A stretch of 64,000 bases of DNA from Mycetocola zhujimingii (GCF_003065425.1 NZ_CP026949.1:1922001-1986000); one strand, 5' to 3'. Counted from the first letter of the stretch, positions 35,891 to 45,732 are shown. Notes: a model not told the origin generated them from the sequence alone. Translations and numbers: made by a program.

Positions 35891-37407
35891 GACTCGAGGA
35901 ACGCTTTCAGCCGCTCCAGGCGCGCCAGAGAGTCGGCCTTTCCGAGGATCTCCATGGACTCGAACAGCGGCGGGGACACCCGGCGGCCAGACACCGCGAC
36001 ACGAAGCGGCCCGTATGCGATTCGCGGCTTGAGCCCGAGTCCGTCGATGAGCGACGCAGCAAGCGCACCCTGGATGCTCTCCGCCTTCCAGGCGGCGTCA
36101 TCGACGTCGCCCAGGGCTGCAAGGGCTGCGTCGAGCACCTCGACGGCGTTCTTGGGGAGGCTCTTCAGTGCGTCATCCTGATACTCGATGCCTGTGGCAT
36201 CCGTGAAGAGGAATCCGAGCATGCCCGGCGCCTCGCCGAGCAGAGCGATGCGCTCCTGGACGAGCGGCGCGGCCTCAGCGAGGATCGCCCGCTCCTTCTC
36301 GGTGAGCGGTTCGGTCAGGATGCCGTCACGAACGAGATACGGAATCGTGCGCTCCGCAAAGTCATCGGCGGCAAGGAGACGGATGTGGTCGCCGTTGATC
36401 GACTCGGCCTTCTTGAGGTCGAACCGGGCCGGGCTCGGGTTGACGTTGACCACGTCGAAGGCCGCGACCATCTCGTCGAGCGAGAAGACGTCACGGTCGG
36501 CCGACAGGCCCCAGCCGAGGAGGGCGAGGTAGTTGACGAGTCCCTCGGGGATGAAGCCGCGGTCCTTGTGGTGGAACAGGTTCGACTCAGGGTCACGCTT
36601 TGAGAGCTTCTTGTTGCCATCGCCCATGACATAGGGCAGGTGGCCGAAGCGCGGAACGAACGTCGTCAGCCCGATGTCGATGAGTGCGTGGTAGAGCGCG
36701 ATCTGGCGCGGCGTCGAGGGCAGCAGGTCTTCGCCGCGGAGCACGTGGGTGATGCCCATGAGCGCGTCATCGACGGGGTTCACGAACGGGTACAGCGGCT
36801 GCCCGTTGGGCCGAACGACGACGAAGTCGGTGAAGGACCCCGCCGGGAAGGTGATCTCGCCGCGGACGAGGTCGTCGAAGCTGAGGTCGGTGTCCGGTAC
36901 CTTCAGGCGCAGCGCGGGCGAACGGCCCTCGGCCCTGAAGGCCGCCTTCTGCTCCTCGGTCAGGTCGCGGTCGAAGTTGTCGTAGCCGAACTGCTTCGGC
37001 CGGCCGGCGGCAGCGTTGCGCTCGTCGATCTCTTCAGCATTCGAGAAGCTCTCGTAGACGTGGCCGGCTTCCTTGAGTCGCTCGATGACGCCGGTGTAGA
37101 TGTCGGCGCGCTGCGACTGGCGGTATGGTCCCTGGTCTCCGCCGACACCCTCGCCCTCGTCCCAGTCGAGCTTCAGCCAGGTGAGGGCGTCGATGATCTG
37201 CTGGTAGCTTTCTTCGCTATCCCTCGCGGCGTCCGTGTCTTCGATCCGGAAGATGAGCTTGCCGCCGGTGTGCCTCGCGTATGCCCAGTTGAAGAGGGCA
37301 GTACGGATGAGGCCCACGTGGGGCGTGCCCGTCGGAGAGGGGCAGAACCGGACGCGAACGTCGGTGCCGGTGGCGGTGGAAAACTGGGGTGTAGTTGCGC
37401 TTGACAT
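35887..37407 (-). CDS. gltX: Glutamyl-tRNA synthetase
   Basis: 506-aa class I synthetase. The HIGH-type motif is in [19 protein letters not shown] and the KMSKS-type motif is [10 protein letters not shown] near residue 270; [20 protein letters not shown] is also typical. It attaches Glu to tRNA-Glu and, in organisms without GlnRS, to tRNA-Gln. The ATG at 37407 has AGGATTG upstream; a GTG nine bases earlier is too close to that site. It is the third gene of an ilvE-FAH-gltX-reductase string and overlaps the reductase by 4 nt. Confidence 0.97.
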   Translation of the reverse strand: MSSATTPQFSTATGTDVRVRFCPSPTGTPHVGLIRTALFNWAYARHTGGKLIFRIEDTDAARDSEESYQQIIDALTWLKLDWDEGEGVGGDQGPYRQSQRADIYTGVIERLKEAGHVYESFSNAEEIDERNAAAGRPKQFGYDNFDRDLTEEQKAAFRAEGRSPALRLKVPDTDLSFDDLVRGEITFPAGSFTDFVVVRPNGQPLYPFVNPVDDALMGITHVLRGEDLLPSTPRQIALYHALIDIGLTTFVPRFGHLPYVMGDGNKKLSKRDPESNLFHHKDRGFIPEGLVNYLALLGWGLSADRDVFSLDEMVAAFDVVNVNPSPARFDLKKAESINGDHIRLLAADDFAERTIPYLVRDGILTEPLTEKERAILAEAAPLVQERIALLGEAPGMLGFLFTDATGIEYQDDALKSLPKNAVEVLDAALAALGDVDDAAWKAESIQGALAASLIDGLGLKPRIAYGPLRVAVSGRRVSPPLFESMEILGKADSLARLERLKAFLES

Positions 37408-37451
37408 CGAGCACAATCCTAGCCGCTCGTGCTCTCACACCCCGAGGGGGT

Positions 37452-38210
37452 TTAGACGGCGGAGTTCCTCAGGATGCCGAGCCCGCTGACCTCGACCTCG
37501 ACGACGTCGCCCGAGACGATGGGTCCGACGCCGGCCGGTGTTCCGGTGAGGATGACGTCACCCGGCAGCAGCGTGAACACCGCAGAAGCGTACGCGATGA
37601 TCTCGGCGACCGAGTGGATCATGTCTGACAGCGGCGCGTGCTGGCGAACGTCGCCGTTGACCCGCGTCTCGAGCGTCGCGCTCTCGAGGTCGAACTCGGT
37701 CTCGACGATCGGACCGAGCGGGCAGAAGGTATCAAAGCCCTTGGCCCGCGTCCACTGGCCGTCCGTGCGCTGGAGGTCACGGGCTGTGACGTCGTTGCCG
37801 ATGGTGTAACCGAAGATCACACTGTCGGCGTCTTCGGCGCGAACGTTCTTAGCCACAGAACCGATGATGACGGCGAGTTCGCCCTCGTGCTCCACCTGCT
37901 GCGACAGCGACGGAAGAATGATGCGGTCGCTTGGCCCGATCACCGAGGTGTTCGGCTTGAGGAAGAGCAGAGGCTCGGCAGGAGCGTCCCCACCCATCTC
38001 CTTCGCGTGGTCGGCATAGTTCTTGCCGACGCAGACCACCTTGGACCGAGGGATGACCGGTGCGAGCAGAACAGCGTCGGCGAGCGGAACGCGCTCCCCC
38101 GTGGTCTCGAAGCCCTGGAACATCGGGTCACCCGCGAGAACGACAAAGTCGCCCTCGTCGAGGATTCCGAAGTTGATGGCGCCGTCGTGGCTGAAGCGTG
38201 CGATTTTCAC
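37452..38210 (-). CDS. Fumarylacetoacetate-hydrolase-family protein
   Basis: 252-aa FAH-fold protein. The conserved core is KVVCVGKNYADHAKEMG, then EHEGELAVIIG (metal-binding acids) and GYTIGNDVTARDLQ, ending LTGTPAGVGPIVSGDVVEVEVSGLG. Single-domain actinobacterial members act as acylpyruvate hydrolases or oxaloacetate decarboxylases/tautomerases; which one is open. It lies 18 nt after ilvE and 44 nt before gltX on the same strand, so co-transcription is likely. This order is common in actinobacteria, without a clear metabolic reason. Confidence 0.92.
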   Translation of the reverse strand: MKIARFSHDGAINFGILDEGDFVVLAGDPMFQGFETTGERVPLADAVLLAPVIPRSKVVCVGKNYADHAKEMGGDAPAEPLLFLKPNTSVIGPSDRIILPSLSQQVEHEGELAVIIGSVAKNVRAEDADSVIFGYTIGNDVTARDLQRTDGQWTRAKGFDTFCPLGPIVETEFDLESATLETRVNGDVRQHAPLSDMIHSVAEIIAYASAVFTLLPGDVILTGTPAGVGPIVSGDVVEVEVSGLGILRNSAV

Positions 38211-38228
38211 AAAAGTCCTTAGGTTCGG

Positions 38229-39350
38229 TTAAGCGTCGAGCCGGTACAGCCAGCCGTGAACGTCTTCGCGGCGCCCGTGCTGGATGTCGGTCAGTTCGTC
38301 ACGGATGCTCATGGTCAGTTCACCCGGTTCGGCGTCGGGAGTGCCGATGGAGAAGTCGGGGCCCTTGAGCTCACCGATCGGAGTGATGACGGCCGCCGTG
38401 CCGCAGGCGAACACCTCGGTGATGTCACCGGACTCGACGCCGTCACGCCACTCATCGATCGTCACCGCCCGCTCCTCGACCTCGAAGCCCCTGTCACGCG
38501 CCAGCTGGATGATGCTGTCGCGGGTGACGCCCTCGAGGATGCTTCCGGTCAGCTCTGGCGTGACAACCTTCTTGTCCTTGTGGACGAAGAAAATGTTCAT
38601 GCCGCCGAGCTCCTCGATGCGATTTCCCGACTCAGAATCAAGGAAGAGCACCTGGGCGCAGCCGTTCTCCGCTGCTTCCTGCTGCGGGAGCAGCGACGCT
38701 GCGTAGTTGCCGCCGCACTTGGCGGCACCCGTTCCACCGCGGCTGGCGCGGCTGTAGGTCGTGGACAGCCAGATCGACACCGGCTTCACCCCGCCGGGGA
38801 AGTACGCGCCCGCCGGGCTGGCAATGACGTAGTAGCTGACCTTCTGCGCGGCCCGAACGCCGAGGAATGACTCGTTGGCGATCATGAACGGACGGAGGTA
38901 GAGGCTCGTGTCTTCGCCGTCGGGCACCCAGTTGATGTCGGCACGGACCAACTGCTTGAGCGATTCAAGGAAGTCCTCGGTCGAGAGCTCGGGAAGCGCG
39001 AGCCGGTGCGCTGAGCGTTGGAACCGCTCGGCGTTCTTCTCCGGCCGGAAGGTCCAGACCGAACCGTCGGCGTGACGGTAGGCCTTGAGTCCCTCGAAGA
39101 TCTCCTGCGCGTAGTGCAGGACGGATGCCGCGGGGTCGAGCAGGAGCGGACCGTACGGCTGGACGCGAGCGTCATGCCAGCCCTCATCGAGCGTCCAGTC
39201 GATGGCGACCATGTGGTCGGTGAAGTGTTTTCCGAATCCAGGGTTGGCGAGGATGACCTCGCGCTCGACCTGGGCAACGACGCTGTCATTCGGCCGCTGC
39301 TCGAACGACAGCGGGAAGTACTCGGTCTCGATCTCTGATGCCAGTGCCAT
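38229..39350 (-). CDS. ilvE: Branched-chain amino acid aminotransferase
   Basis: 373-aa fold-type IV PLP enzyme that performs the last step of Ile, Val and Leu synthesis. It carries the long-form (BCAT class) pattern: LHYAQEIFEGLKAYRHADGSVWTFRPEKNAERF, then GGTGAAKCGGNYAASLL with the PLP lysine, and TEVFACGTAAVITPIG. The ATG at 39350 is preferred to a TTG 9 nt upstream because AAGGA would otherwise sit too close. It follows leuB by 44 nt on the same strand, grouping two leucine steps. Confidence 0.96.
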   Translation of the reverse strand: MALASEIETEYFPLSFEQRPNDSVVAQVEREVILANPGFGKHFTDHMVAIDWTLDEGWHDARVQPYGPLLLDPAASVLHYAQEIFEGLKAYRHADGSVWTFRPEKNAERFQRSAHRLALPELSTEDFLESLKQLVRADINWVPDGEDTSLYLRPFMIANESFLGVRAAQKVSYYVIASPAGAYFPGGVKPVSIWLSTTYSRASRGGTGAAKCGGNYAASLLPQQEAAENGCAQVLFLDSESGNRIEELGGMNIFFVHKDKKVVTPELTGSILEGVTRDSIIQLARDRGFEVEERAVTIDEWRDGVESGDITEVFACGTAAVITPIGELKGPDFSIGTPDAEPGELTMSIRDELTDIQHGRREDVHGWLYRLDA

Positions 39351-39394
39351 GATCTTCAATCCTTCAGTGAGCGGATGCTCGTTTCGCGATGTGT

Positions 39395-40450
39395 CTAGTG
39401 TGCGCCGAGAGCGTGCGCGATGGCATCCCCGATCTCGGAGGTTGTTCTCGCCTCTGGGCCACGGCTGGCGATATCCGCGGTGACGGCCGAGGTGACCGCC
39501 GCTGCTTCTTCGGTGAGGCCGAGGTGCTCGAGCAGGAGCGCGACGCTGAGGATTGCCGCGGTCGGATCCGCTTTCTGCTGCCCGGCAATGTCGGGAGCAG
39601 AACCGTGGACCGGCTCGAACATGCTCGGGAAGGCGCCATCCGGGTTGATGTTTCCCGAGGCCGCGAGCCCGATGCCGCCGCTGATTGCGCCGGCCAGGTC
39701 GGTGAGAATGTCGCCGAAGAGGTTGTCCGTGACGATGACGTCAAATCTAGCAGGGTCGGTGACGAGGAAGATCGTTGCGGCATCCACGTGGAGGTAATCG
39801 ACGCTCACACCGGGGAACTCCGCGGCCACCTCGTTGACGATGCGCTGCCACATTCCGCCGGCAAACGTCAAAACGTTGGTCTTGTGCACGAGCGTGAGCT
39901 TGTTGCGGCGCTGGGCAGCCTGCGCGAAGGCGAAGCGCACAACCCGCTCAACCCCGAACGCTGTATTGACGGATACCTCGTTCGCCACCTCGTGCCCGGT
40001 GCCGCGGCGAATCGCACCGCCGTTTCCGACGTATGGTCCCTCCGTTCCCTCCCGGACAACGATGAAGTCGACATCGCCGGGGTTCGACAGGGGGCTGGGC
40101 ACGCCGGGATAGACGTGCGTCGGCCGCAGGTTGACGTAGTGATCGAGCGCGAAGCGCAGCCCGAGGAGGAGTCCTCGTTCGATATTCGCGTCTTTCAGCC
40201 GTGGGTCTCCCGGCACTCCACCGACGGCGCCGAGCAGGATGGCGTCGTGCGCGGAGATGCTCGCGAGGTCAGCGTCGGTGAGCACATCACCGGTCTCGAG
40301 GAAGCGGGCAGCACCGAGCGAGAACCACGTCTTCTCGAACGTCGTCGCGCTCTGCGCCGTCACGGCATCCAGTACCTTGATCGCCTCAGCGACGACCTCA
40401 GGGCCGATCCCGTCGCCAGGAATGACAGCAAGCTTGACGGGACCTGGCAT
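39395..40450 (-). CDS. leuB: 3-isopropylmalate dehydrogenase
   Basis: 351-aa NAD-dependent beta-decarboxylating dehydrogenase that makes 4-methyl-2-oxopentanoate, the ketoacid transaminated by IlvE. Motifs: [14 protein letters not shown] at the N-terminus, [29 protein letters not shown], and the Mg-binding [30 protein letters not shown] start. Next to ilvE and away from leuCD at the left edge, so the leucine genes are split into at least two loci. Confidence 0.97.
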   Translation of the reverse strand: MPGPVKLAVIPGDGIGPEVVAEAIKVLDAVTAQSATTFEKTWFSLGAARFLETGDVLTDADLASISAHDAILLGAVGGVPGDPRLKDANIERGLLLGLRFALDHYVNLRPTHVYPGVPSPLSNPGDVDFIVVREGTEGPYVGNGGAIRRGTGHEVANEVSVNTAFGVERVVRFAFAQAAQRRNKLTLVHKTNVLTFAGGMWQRIVNEVAAEFPGVSVDYLHVDAATIFLVTDPARFDVIVTDNLFGDILTDLAGAISGGIGLAASGNINPDGAFPSMFEPVHGSAPDIAGQQKADPTAAILSVALLLEHLGLTEEAAAVTSAVTADIASRGPEARTTSEIGDAIAHALGAH

Positions 40451-40495
40451 GAACGCTCCATGTGTGCGAGAAGGCGGGTGTGACTGCCATCCAGC

Positions 40496-42043
40496 CTACT
40501 GCGCCGTCTTGACGCCCTCCGGCACGTGGCGAAGCGACACCAGGGCGACGATTCCCGCAGCGACGATGAGTCCGAAGCCCACCCACGCGGCGAGGCCGAC
40601 ACCGCTGTCGAAGGCGACCCGCGCCGATTCGAGCAACGTGTCACCGGCCGAAGCGGGCAGTTGTCCCGCCACAGACACGGCTCCCCCGAGGGTCTCGGAC
40701 GCGGCGTGCGACTGTTCGGCGGTGAGTCCGTCAGGGACGGCAACGGCATTCCGGTAGGAGGCGGTGAGGATCGTCCCGAGGATCGCGGTGCCAAGAACGG
40801 CACCGAGTTCGTACGCGGTCTCGGAGACCGCCGACGCGGCGCCTGCTTTGGCAGCGGGCGCATGAGCGAGAACCAGCTCGTTCGATACCGTTTCCGCTGC
40901 ACCGATGCCGAGCCCAAGGGCCACGAAGCACGCCCCGATCCCGAACGCCGAGACGTCTCCACCGGTCAACGCGATCGCGCCGTAACCGCCAGCGGAGAAG
41001 AGGAGTGCAACCGGGACAACGATCGACGGCCGCACCCGCGCAGCGATGGGCACGACGACGAGGCCGGCGACGATCATCGTGACGAGTCCCGGCAGGAGGG
41101 TGAAGCCCGCCGTGAGCGGCGACAGCGCGAGCACCAGCTGCAGGTGCTGGGTGACGAAGAACAGCCCGCCAACGAGCGCGATGACGCTGAACAGGTTCAC
41201 CACAATGGCACCGCTGAACTGCGGGATCCGGAACAGCGCCATGTCGATCATCGGGGTCTCGACCCGGAACTGACGGCGGACGAAGGCGACTCCGGATGCC
41301 ACCGCGATCAGAATGCAGAGGATGGAAAGGACGTCGATTCCCTCGGTCGCCGCGTGCTTGATCCCATAGACGAGGGGAAACATCGTGACGAGCGAGAGCC
41401 CGATACTCACGACGTCGAGCCGGCCAGGGTGAGGGTCGCGCGACTCGGGGACGAGGAAGGGAGAGAGGATCAGCAGCGGCGCGAGGAAGGGCACCGCGAT
41501 CAGGAAGACAGACCCCCACCAGAGGTGCTCGAGCAGAACCCCGCCGATGATCGGGCCGAGGGCGCTGCCAGCGGCAAAACCACTCGCCCAGACGGCCACC
41601 GCGAGCCGGCGCTGGTTCCGGTCCTGGAAGATGTTGCGCAGCAGCGAGAGCGTCGACGGCATGAGCATCGCACCGAAGAACCCGAGGATGGCGCGGGCGG
41701 TGATGAGTAACTCAATGGACGACGCGAACGCGGCGACGACCGAGACTACCCCGAATCCGGCCGAGCCGATGAGGAGGAGTTTCCGTCGCCCGATCCTGTC
41801 GCCCAGGCTGCCCATCGAGACGAGCAGGCCCGCGAGGACGAGCGGGTAGATATCGATCATCCACAGCAGCTGGGCGCCCGTCGGCGTGAGGTCTTCCGAC
41901 ACGGCGGGCAGCGCAAAATTCAGCACTGTGTTGTCGACGGAGACGAGCAGCACAGGAAGCATCAGCACGGCGAGGGCGACCCAGCCACGGATGCCGACAC
42001 GTGCGTCGGTCGACTCGGTAACTGCCGGAACTGTGGTGCTCAT
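40496..42043 (-). CDS. MFS drug exporter (DHA2, 14-helix type)
   Basis: 515-aa transporter, long enough for 14 helices. Motif C-like GFFGAMLMPSTLSLLRNIF and motif A MGSLGDRIGRRKLLLIGS identify an EmrB/QacA-type drug:proton antiporter; LSVDNTVLNFALPAVSEDL is the typical first helix. It is divergent from a TetR gene, and a 7+7 palindrome lies in the 69-bp gap. The ATG at 42043 has GAAGTG-type context. Substrates unknown. Confidence 0.94.
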   Translation of the reverse strand: MSTTVPAVTESTDARVGIRGWVALAVLMLPVLLVSVDNTVLNFALPAVSEDLTPTGAQLLWMIDIYPLVLAGLLVSMGSLGDRIGRRKLLLIGSAGFGVVSVVAAFASSIELLITARAILGFFGAMLMPSTLSLLRNIFQDRNQRRLAVAVWASGFAAGSALGPIIGGVLLEHLWWGSVFLIAVPFLAPLLILSPFLVPESRDPHPGRLDVVSIGLSLVTMFPLVYGIKHAATEGIDVLSILCILIAVASGVAFVRRQFRVETPMIDMALFRIPQFSGAIVVNLFSVIALVGGLFFVTQHLQLVLALSPLTAGFTLLPGLVTMIVAGLVVVPIAARVRPSIVVPVALLFSAGGYGAIALTGGDVSAFGIGACFVALGLGIGAAETVSNELVLAHAPAAKAGAASAVSETAYELGAVLGTAILGTILTASYRNAVAVPDGLTAEQSHAASETLGGAVSVAGQLPASAGDTLLESARVAFDSGVGLAAWVGFGLIVAAGIVALVSLRHVPEGVKTAQ

Positions 42044-42084
42044 GGGGTCACTTCCCTTCGGGGCTCAAAACTGGTCTCGACTAG

Positions 42085-42104
42085 TGTACCGGCTGGACGG
42101 TACA
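42085..42104. promoter_or_regulatory. TetR-type operator between the MFS and TetR genes
   Basis: TGTACCG and CGGTACA form a perfect inverted repeat with a 6-bp spacer, ending 9 bp before the TetR ATG and 41 bp from the MFS start. Position and symmetry suit a dimeric TetR repressor controlling both genes. Confidence 0.75.
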
Positions 42105-42112
42105 GTAATGCC

Positions 42113-42697
42113 ATGACCAGTAACGCACAGGAACGGATGCCGGATACCGCTTCAACGCGCGACCGAATTCTCGTCGCCTATGAAGACCTGCTCATCGAGG
42201 CTGGCGAACGCGGCGCGACTCTCGACGCTGTCGCCGCGCGGGCCGGGGTGTCCAAGGGCGGCCTGCTCTACCACTTTGGTTCGAAGGATGCCCTGTCCGC
42301 CGGCCTCGTCGAGCGACTGCAGCACCTCACCGGCCTCGACGTCAGAAAGATGAGGGCGGCACCGGCCGGACCCGTCGATTACCTCATTCGCACATCGATC
42401 GATTCGGGAAGCGCCCTCGACCGGTCACTCGTTGCGACGTCGCGGCTGGCCCAAGCCGACGACCCCCGTGCGAGCGAGGCCCTCGCCGCCATCCGCGGCG
42501 AGTGGCTCGCGGTCATCACCGAGTCCATCGGAGACCCGGCCGTTGCCCGAGCCATCATGCTCGTCAGCGACGGCCTGTATTTCAACTCGGCCATGCTCGG
42601 CATGGGGACGCCGGACCCCGCCGATGTCTCGACCGCGGCAATCGACGGCCTTCTCACAGTTCTGTCGCGGCTCACTCCCCCTAGCGCCCACGATTGA
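42113..42697 (+). CDS. TetR-family repressor of the adjacent MFS exporter
   Basis: 194-aa regulator. The HTH ERGATLDAVAARAGVSKGGLLYHFGSKDALSAGLVERL is of the class often seen beside drug exporters. The C-terminal part is all helical. It is divergent from the DHA2 exporter, with a perfect palindrome in the gap, so local repression relieved by an exported compound is likely. ATG start at 42113. Confidence 0.94.
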   Translation: MTSNAQERMPDTASTRDRILVAYEDLLIEAGERGATLDAVAARAGVSKGGLLYHFGSKDALSAGLVERLQHLTGLDVRKMRAAPAGPVDYLIRTSIDSGSALDRSLVATSRLAQADDPRASEALAAIRGEWLAVITESIGDPAVARAIMLVSDGLYFNSAMLGMGTPDPADVSTAAIDGLLTVLSRLTPPSAHD

Positions 42698-42769
42698 CAA
42701 GCCAGTAGTGTGACCTCGGATCGAACTCGATCTCACCGCACGATCCACCGAATTATGAGGAGTAACACG

Positions 42770-43018
42770 ATGAGTATTGGCCTGGGAATTTTCCTGTTTG
42801 CGGTCGGAGCGATCCTGACATTCGCCGTGAACGTATCGGTGGAATGGGTGAACCTCGACCTGATCGGGTACATCCTCATGGGTGCCGGCCTCGTGGTCTT
42901 CATCGTCGGCCTCGCGCTCATGACACGCAAGCGTCACTCCGTCGTGACCAACCGCACAGCGGTTGACCCAACCACCGGAACCCGCGTCGAGACCGCGGAG
43001 CGCAACGACTCGCTCTAA
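42770..43018 (+). CDS. DUF6458 family small membrane protein
   Basis: 82-aa protein, two helices (IGLGIFLFAVGAILTFAV and LIGYILMGAGLVVFIVGLAL) joined by NVSVEWVNLDL, followed by a polar tail. This arrangement is common in actinobacteria (DUF6458); the function is unknown. The ATG at 42770 has TGAGGAGTAACACG upstream. A strong shared terminator follows. Confidence 0.85.
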   Translation: MSIGLGIFLFAVGAILTFAVNVSVEWVNLDLIGYILMGAGLVVFIVGLALMTRKRHSVVTNRTAVDPTTGTRVETAERNDSL

Positions 43019-43032
43019 GCGACAGGCGCACA

Positions 43033-43070
43033 AAAGAGGGAGGGCAACACTCGTTGCCCTCCCTCTTTTA
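43033..43070. terminator. Bidirectional terminator between DUF6458 gene and serA
   Basis: AAGAGGGAGGGCAAC and GTTGCCCTCCCTCTT form a perfect 15-bp stem with an ACTC loop, flanked by AAAA on one side and TTTTA on the other, so it works in both directions for two convergent genes. Confidence 0.9.
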
Positions 43071-43107
43071 TGTCTCGACGGCTTGTATGTCTCGCCTGCG
43101 TGCGGCG

Positions 43108-44697
43108 CTACTCCGTGATGTCGATTTCGCGAAGCACTGTCGCGTCGATGTCGGCGCGGACGGCCTCGAGGATCTCGTCCGGCACCGGTGAGTCAACGGT
43201 GAGCACGCTGAGTGCCTGTCCCCCGGCCTCGCGGCGTGCGACCTGCATTCCCGCAATGTTGATGGCTGCCTCGCCGAAGCGCTGGCCGTAGACGGCGACG
43301 ATTCCGGGTCGGTCGGTGTAGAGCATGACGATGTGGTGGCTCGAGATGGGAACCTCGACGTCGTAGCCGTTGATCTCAACGAGCTTCTCGATCTGCTTCG
43401 TGCCCGTCAGCGTGCCGGACACCGACACCTGGGAACCGTCGCTCAGCGCACCGCGCAGGGTGATGACGTTGCGGTATTCGTTGCTCTCGTCATCCGTGAT
43501 CAACCGAACGACGATCCCACGCTGTTCGGCCAGCAGTGGTGCGTTGACGTACGACACGGTCTCGCTGACGATGTTGGTGAAGATGCCCTTGAGAGCGGCG
43601 AGCTTGAGCACGCTGACGTCGTATTCGCTGAGCTCACCGTGCACCTCGACGTCAATGCTCGTGAGCGGCGACGTGGTGAGGGCGGCAAAGATCTGCCCGA
43701 GCTTTTCAACCAGCGGGATGCCGGGGCGTACGTACGGGTCGATGACACCGCCGGCGACGTTCACGGCGTCCGGCACCAGTTCGCCTCCGAGCGCGAGCCG
43801 CACCGACTTGGCCACGGAGACACCGGCCTTCTCCTGCGCTTCGCCCGTCGATGCACCGAGGTGCGGGGTGACGATGATGTTCGGGAGGGAGAGGAGCTTG
43901 TCGTTCGTCGGCGGCTCGGAGACGAACACGTCGAGGCCGGCGCCGGCGATCTTTCCGTCGAGCAGCGCGTCGTACAGCGCGTCTTCGTCGATGAGCCCGC
44001 CGCGGGCGACGTTGACGATGTACGCCGTGGGCTTCATCATGGCGAACTGTTCAGCGCCGATCATGCCGGTGGTTTCGGGGGTCTTGGGCATGTGGATGGT
44101 GATGAAGTCCGACTGGGCAAGCAGCTCGTCGAGGGTGACGAGCTGGACGCCAAGCTGCTGCGCCCGTGCGCTCGTGACATAGGGGTCGTATGCGATGACG
44201 TTCGTTCCGAACGCCTGCATGCGAGCGGTGATCAGGGCGCCGATGCGGCCGAGGCCGATGATGCCGATGGTCTTCTCATACAGCTCGGTACCGGTGTACT
44301 TCGAGCGCTTCCACTGGGAACCGGCGAGGGCGTTGTGAGCCTGCGGGATGTGACGGGCGAGGCTGAGGATGTGACCGACCGTGAGTTCGGCCGCCGAGAT
44401 GATGTTCGAGGTGGGCGCGTTCACGACCATGACGCCGGCGGTTGTCGCCGCCTTGATGTCGACGTTGTCGAGTCCGACACCCGCGCGGGCGATCACCTTG
44501 AGGTTCGGCGCAGCCGCAATGGCCTCCTCGTCAACCTTCGTCGCCGAGCGCACGAGCACAGCGTTGGCGTCGGCGAGTGCGGAGAGAAGCGCCTGGCGGT
44601 CGGTGCCGTCGACGGTGCGGACATCAAAGTCGGGCCCGAGGGCATCGACAGTTGCTGGGGAAAGTTCTTCGGCGATCAACACGACCGGTTTTGACAC
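43108..44697 (-). CDS. serA: D-3-phosphoglycerate dehydrogenase
   Basis: 529-aa long-form SerA, the first step of serine synthesis. Residues 1-310 are the dehydrogenase, with NAD motif TIGIIGLGRIGALITARM and catalytic PHLGAST; an intervening ASB domain follows to about 450, and a C-terminal ACT domain (VMLYTDRPGIVAVYGQRFGEAAINIAGMQV) binds serine for feedback inhibition. The GTG at 44697 is chosen because AAGGATT precedes it and homologues begin SKPVVLIAEELSPATV. It ends the minus-strand gene run, 26 nt short of its strong terminator. Confidence 0.97.
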   Translation of the reverse strand: MSKPVVLIAEELSPATVDALGPDFDVRTVDGTDRQALLSALADANAVLVRSATKVDEEAIAAAPNLKVIARAGVGLDNVDIKAATTAGVMVVNAPTSNIISAAELTVGHILSLARHIPQAHNALAGSQWKRSKYTGTELYEKTIGIIGLGRIGALITARMQAFGTNVIAYDPYVTSARAQQLGVQLVTLDELLAQSDFITIHMPKTPETTGMIGAEQFAMMKPTAYIVNVARGGLIDEDALYDALLDGKIAGAGLDVFVSEPPTNDKLLSLPNIIVTPHLGASTGEAQEKAGVSVAKSVRLALGGELVPDAVNVAGGVIDPYVRPGIPLVEKLGQIFAALTTSPLTSIDVEVHGELSEYDVSVLKLAALKGIFTNIVSETVSYVNAPLLAEQRGIVVRLITDDESNEYRNVITLRGALSDGSQVSVSGTLTGTKQIEKLVEINGYDVEVPISSHHIVMLYTDRPGIVAVYGQRFGEAAINIAGMQVARREAGGQALSVLTVDSPVPDEILEAVRADIDATVLREIDITE

Positions 44698-44809
44698 AGG
44701 TGGAATCCTTTGTTTGCAACGGGGGATGTCGGGCACTGCAGCCGTCGGAGCGCTCGTTCTCTCGACTTTAGTGGACGAGCCAGCGGTTGTACTCGACGAG
44801 TCGGCAGTG

Positions 44810-45169
44810 TTACGTCAGCAACTCGCCAGCGCCGAAGAGTGCGACGATCCCAAGGGACACCACAGCGACGACGCCAAGACCGGCGAGGTAGACGAGGACC
44901 TGAGCCAGAATGTCCCGCCCCCGACCGAGCCGAAGCGCGATAAGGAAGACGACGATCGGCACAGCGACGCCGATGCTGAGCACCACCCAGCCGAGCACGG
45001 AGATCGACGTGTCGAGACCGGATGCCAGTGTGCTGATGCCGACAACGTTGCCGACGGCCTCCCACACGTCGTAGGCGTAGAAGAGCCCGAACACAACGGC
45101 GAGCGTCGTGGCCAGCCAGCGAGGAAGGGCCCTGCGCGCGGGGGCAGTCCGGGTCGGTTCGGCGCTCAT
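44810..45169 (-). CDS. Hypothetical 119-aa membrane protein
   Basis: Three hydrophobic segments (WLATTLAVVFGLFYAYDVWE, VLGWVVLSIGVAVPIVVFLIAL and ILAQVLVYLAGLGVVAVVSLGIVAL). Not recognised. Its ATG overlaps the TGA of the preceding membrane protein (ATGA), so the two are co-translated and may form a complex. They lie between ilvC and serA. A short gap of 112 bp separates it from serA. Confidence 0.75.
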   Translation of the reverse strand: MSAEPTRTAPARRALPRWLATTLAVVFGLFYAYDVWEAVGNVVGISTLASGLDTSISVLGWVVLSIGVAVPIVVFLIALRLGRGRDILAQVLVYLAGLGVVAVVSLGIVALFGAGELLT

Positions 45170-45654
45170 GCGGCACCCCCCAGGAGGAACGGCACAGGGG
45201 CAAGCACGATGGCGCCGACCGCGAGCGCAATCAGGCGCGCCCTGGACGTGACCGACGCCCGCGTGAGCCAGAGCGTGGCGCCAAACCAGAGCGCCGGGGC
45301 GAGCACGGCGAGCCACAGGCCGACGCCGTACATCGCACCTCCGATGATGTCGGAGGGTGCCGCGGTGTCGCGCTGCACGACGATAAGCCAGCCGATGCTG
45401 TAGAGCAGGTAGATTCCGGCGATAACCCCGTGCGCGACGAGAGCGACGGAACCTATCTGGCCCCTGGGCTGGTCGTTCCCGGGCCCGGCGGTTGTGCCAG
45501 GGTTCCCGACAACTTTCCAGCCCGGCGCTACGGTCGCATCGGCTGGCGCTGTCGCCGCGGGAGCGTCGCCTGGGGCGCTCACGGCCCGCTCGCTCAGAGC
45601 CGGCTCATCGTCACCGGCCCAGCTCAGGGCCTCATCATCACTGTCTCGGGGCAT
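45166..45654 (-). CDS. Hypothetical 162-aa membrane protein
   Basis: About 65 acidic and Ala/Pro-rich residues precede three or four helices (VALVAHGVIAGIYLLYSIGWLIVV, AMYGVGLWLAVLAPALWFGATLWL, ALAVGAIVLAPVPFLLG). Not recognised. The ATG at 45654 is 98 nt after the ilvC stop, and a terminator lies in between, so this pair may have its own promoter. It is coupled to the 119-aa protein. Confidence 0.75.
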   Translation of the reverse strand: MPRDSDDEALSWAGDDEPALSERAVSAPGDAPAATAPADATVAPGWKVVGNPGTTAGPGNDQPRGQIGSVALVAHGVIAGIYLLYSIGWLIVVQRDTAAPSDIIGGAMYGVGLWLAVLAPALWFGATLWLTRASVTSRARLIALAVGAIVLAPVPFLLGGAA

Positions 45655-45683
45655 GGCATCCAGAATACCGCCGCACAAACAAA

Positions 45684-45732
45684 CACCCGGTCCCCGCCCT
45701 GCCGCCGAAGCGGACAGGGCACGGACCGGGTG
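45684..45732 (-). terminator. Terminator after ilvC
   Basis: A two-part stem: CACCCGGTCC with GGACCGGGTG, and inside it GCCCTGTCCGC with GCGGCAGGGC, closed by TTCG. On the minus strand TTTGTTTG follows. It lies 20 nt beyond the ilvC stop. Confidence 0.88.
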
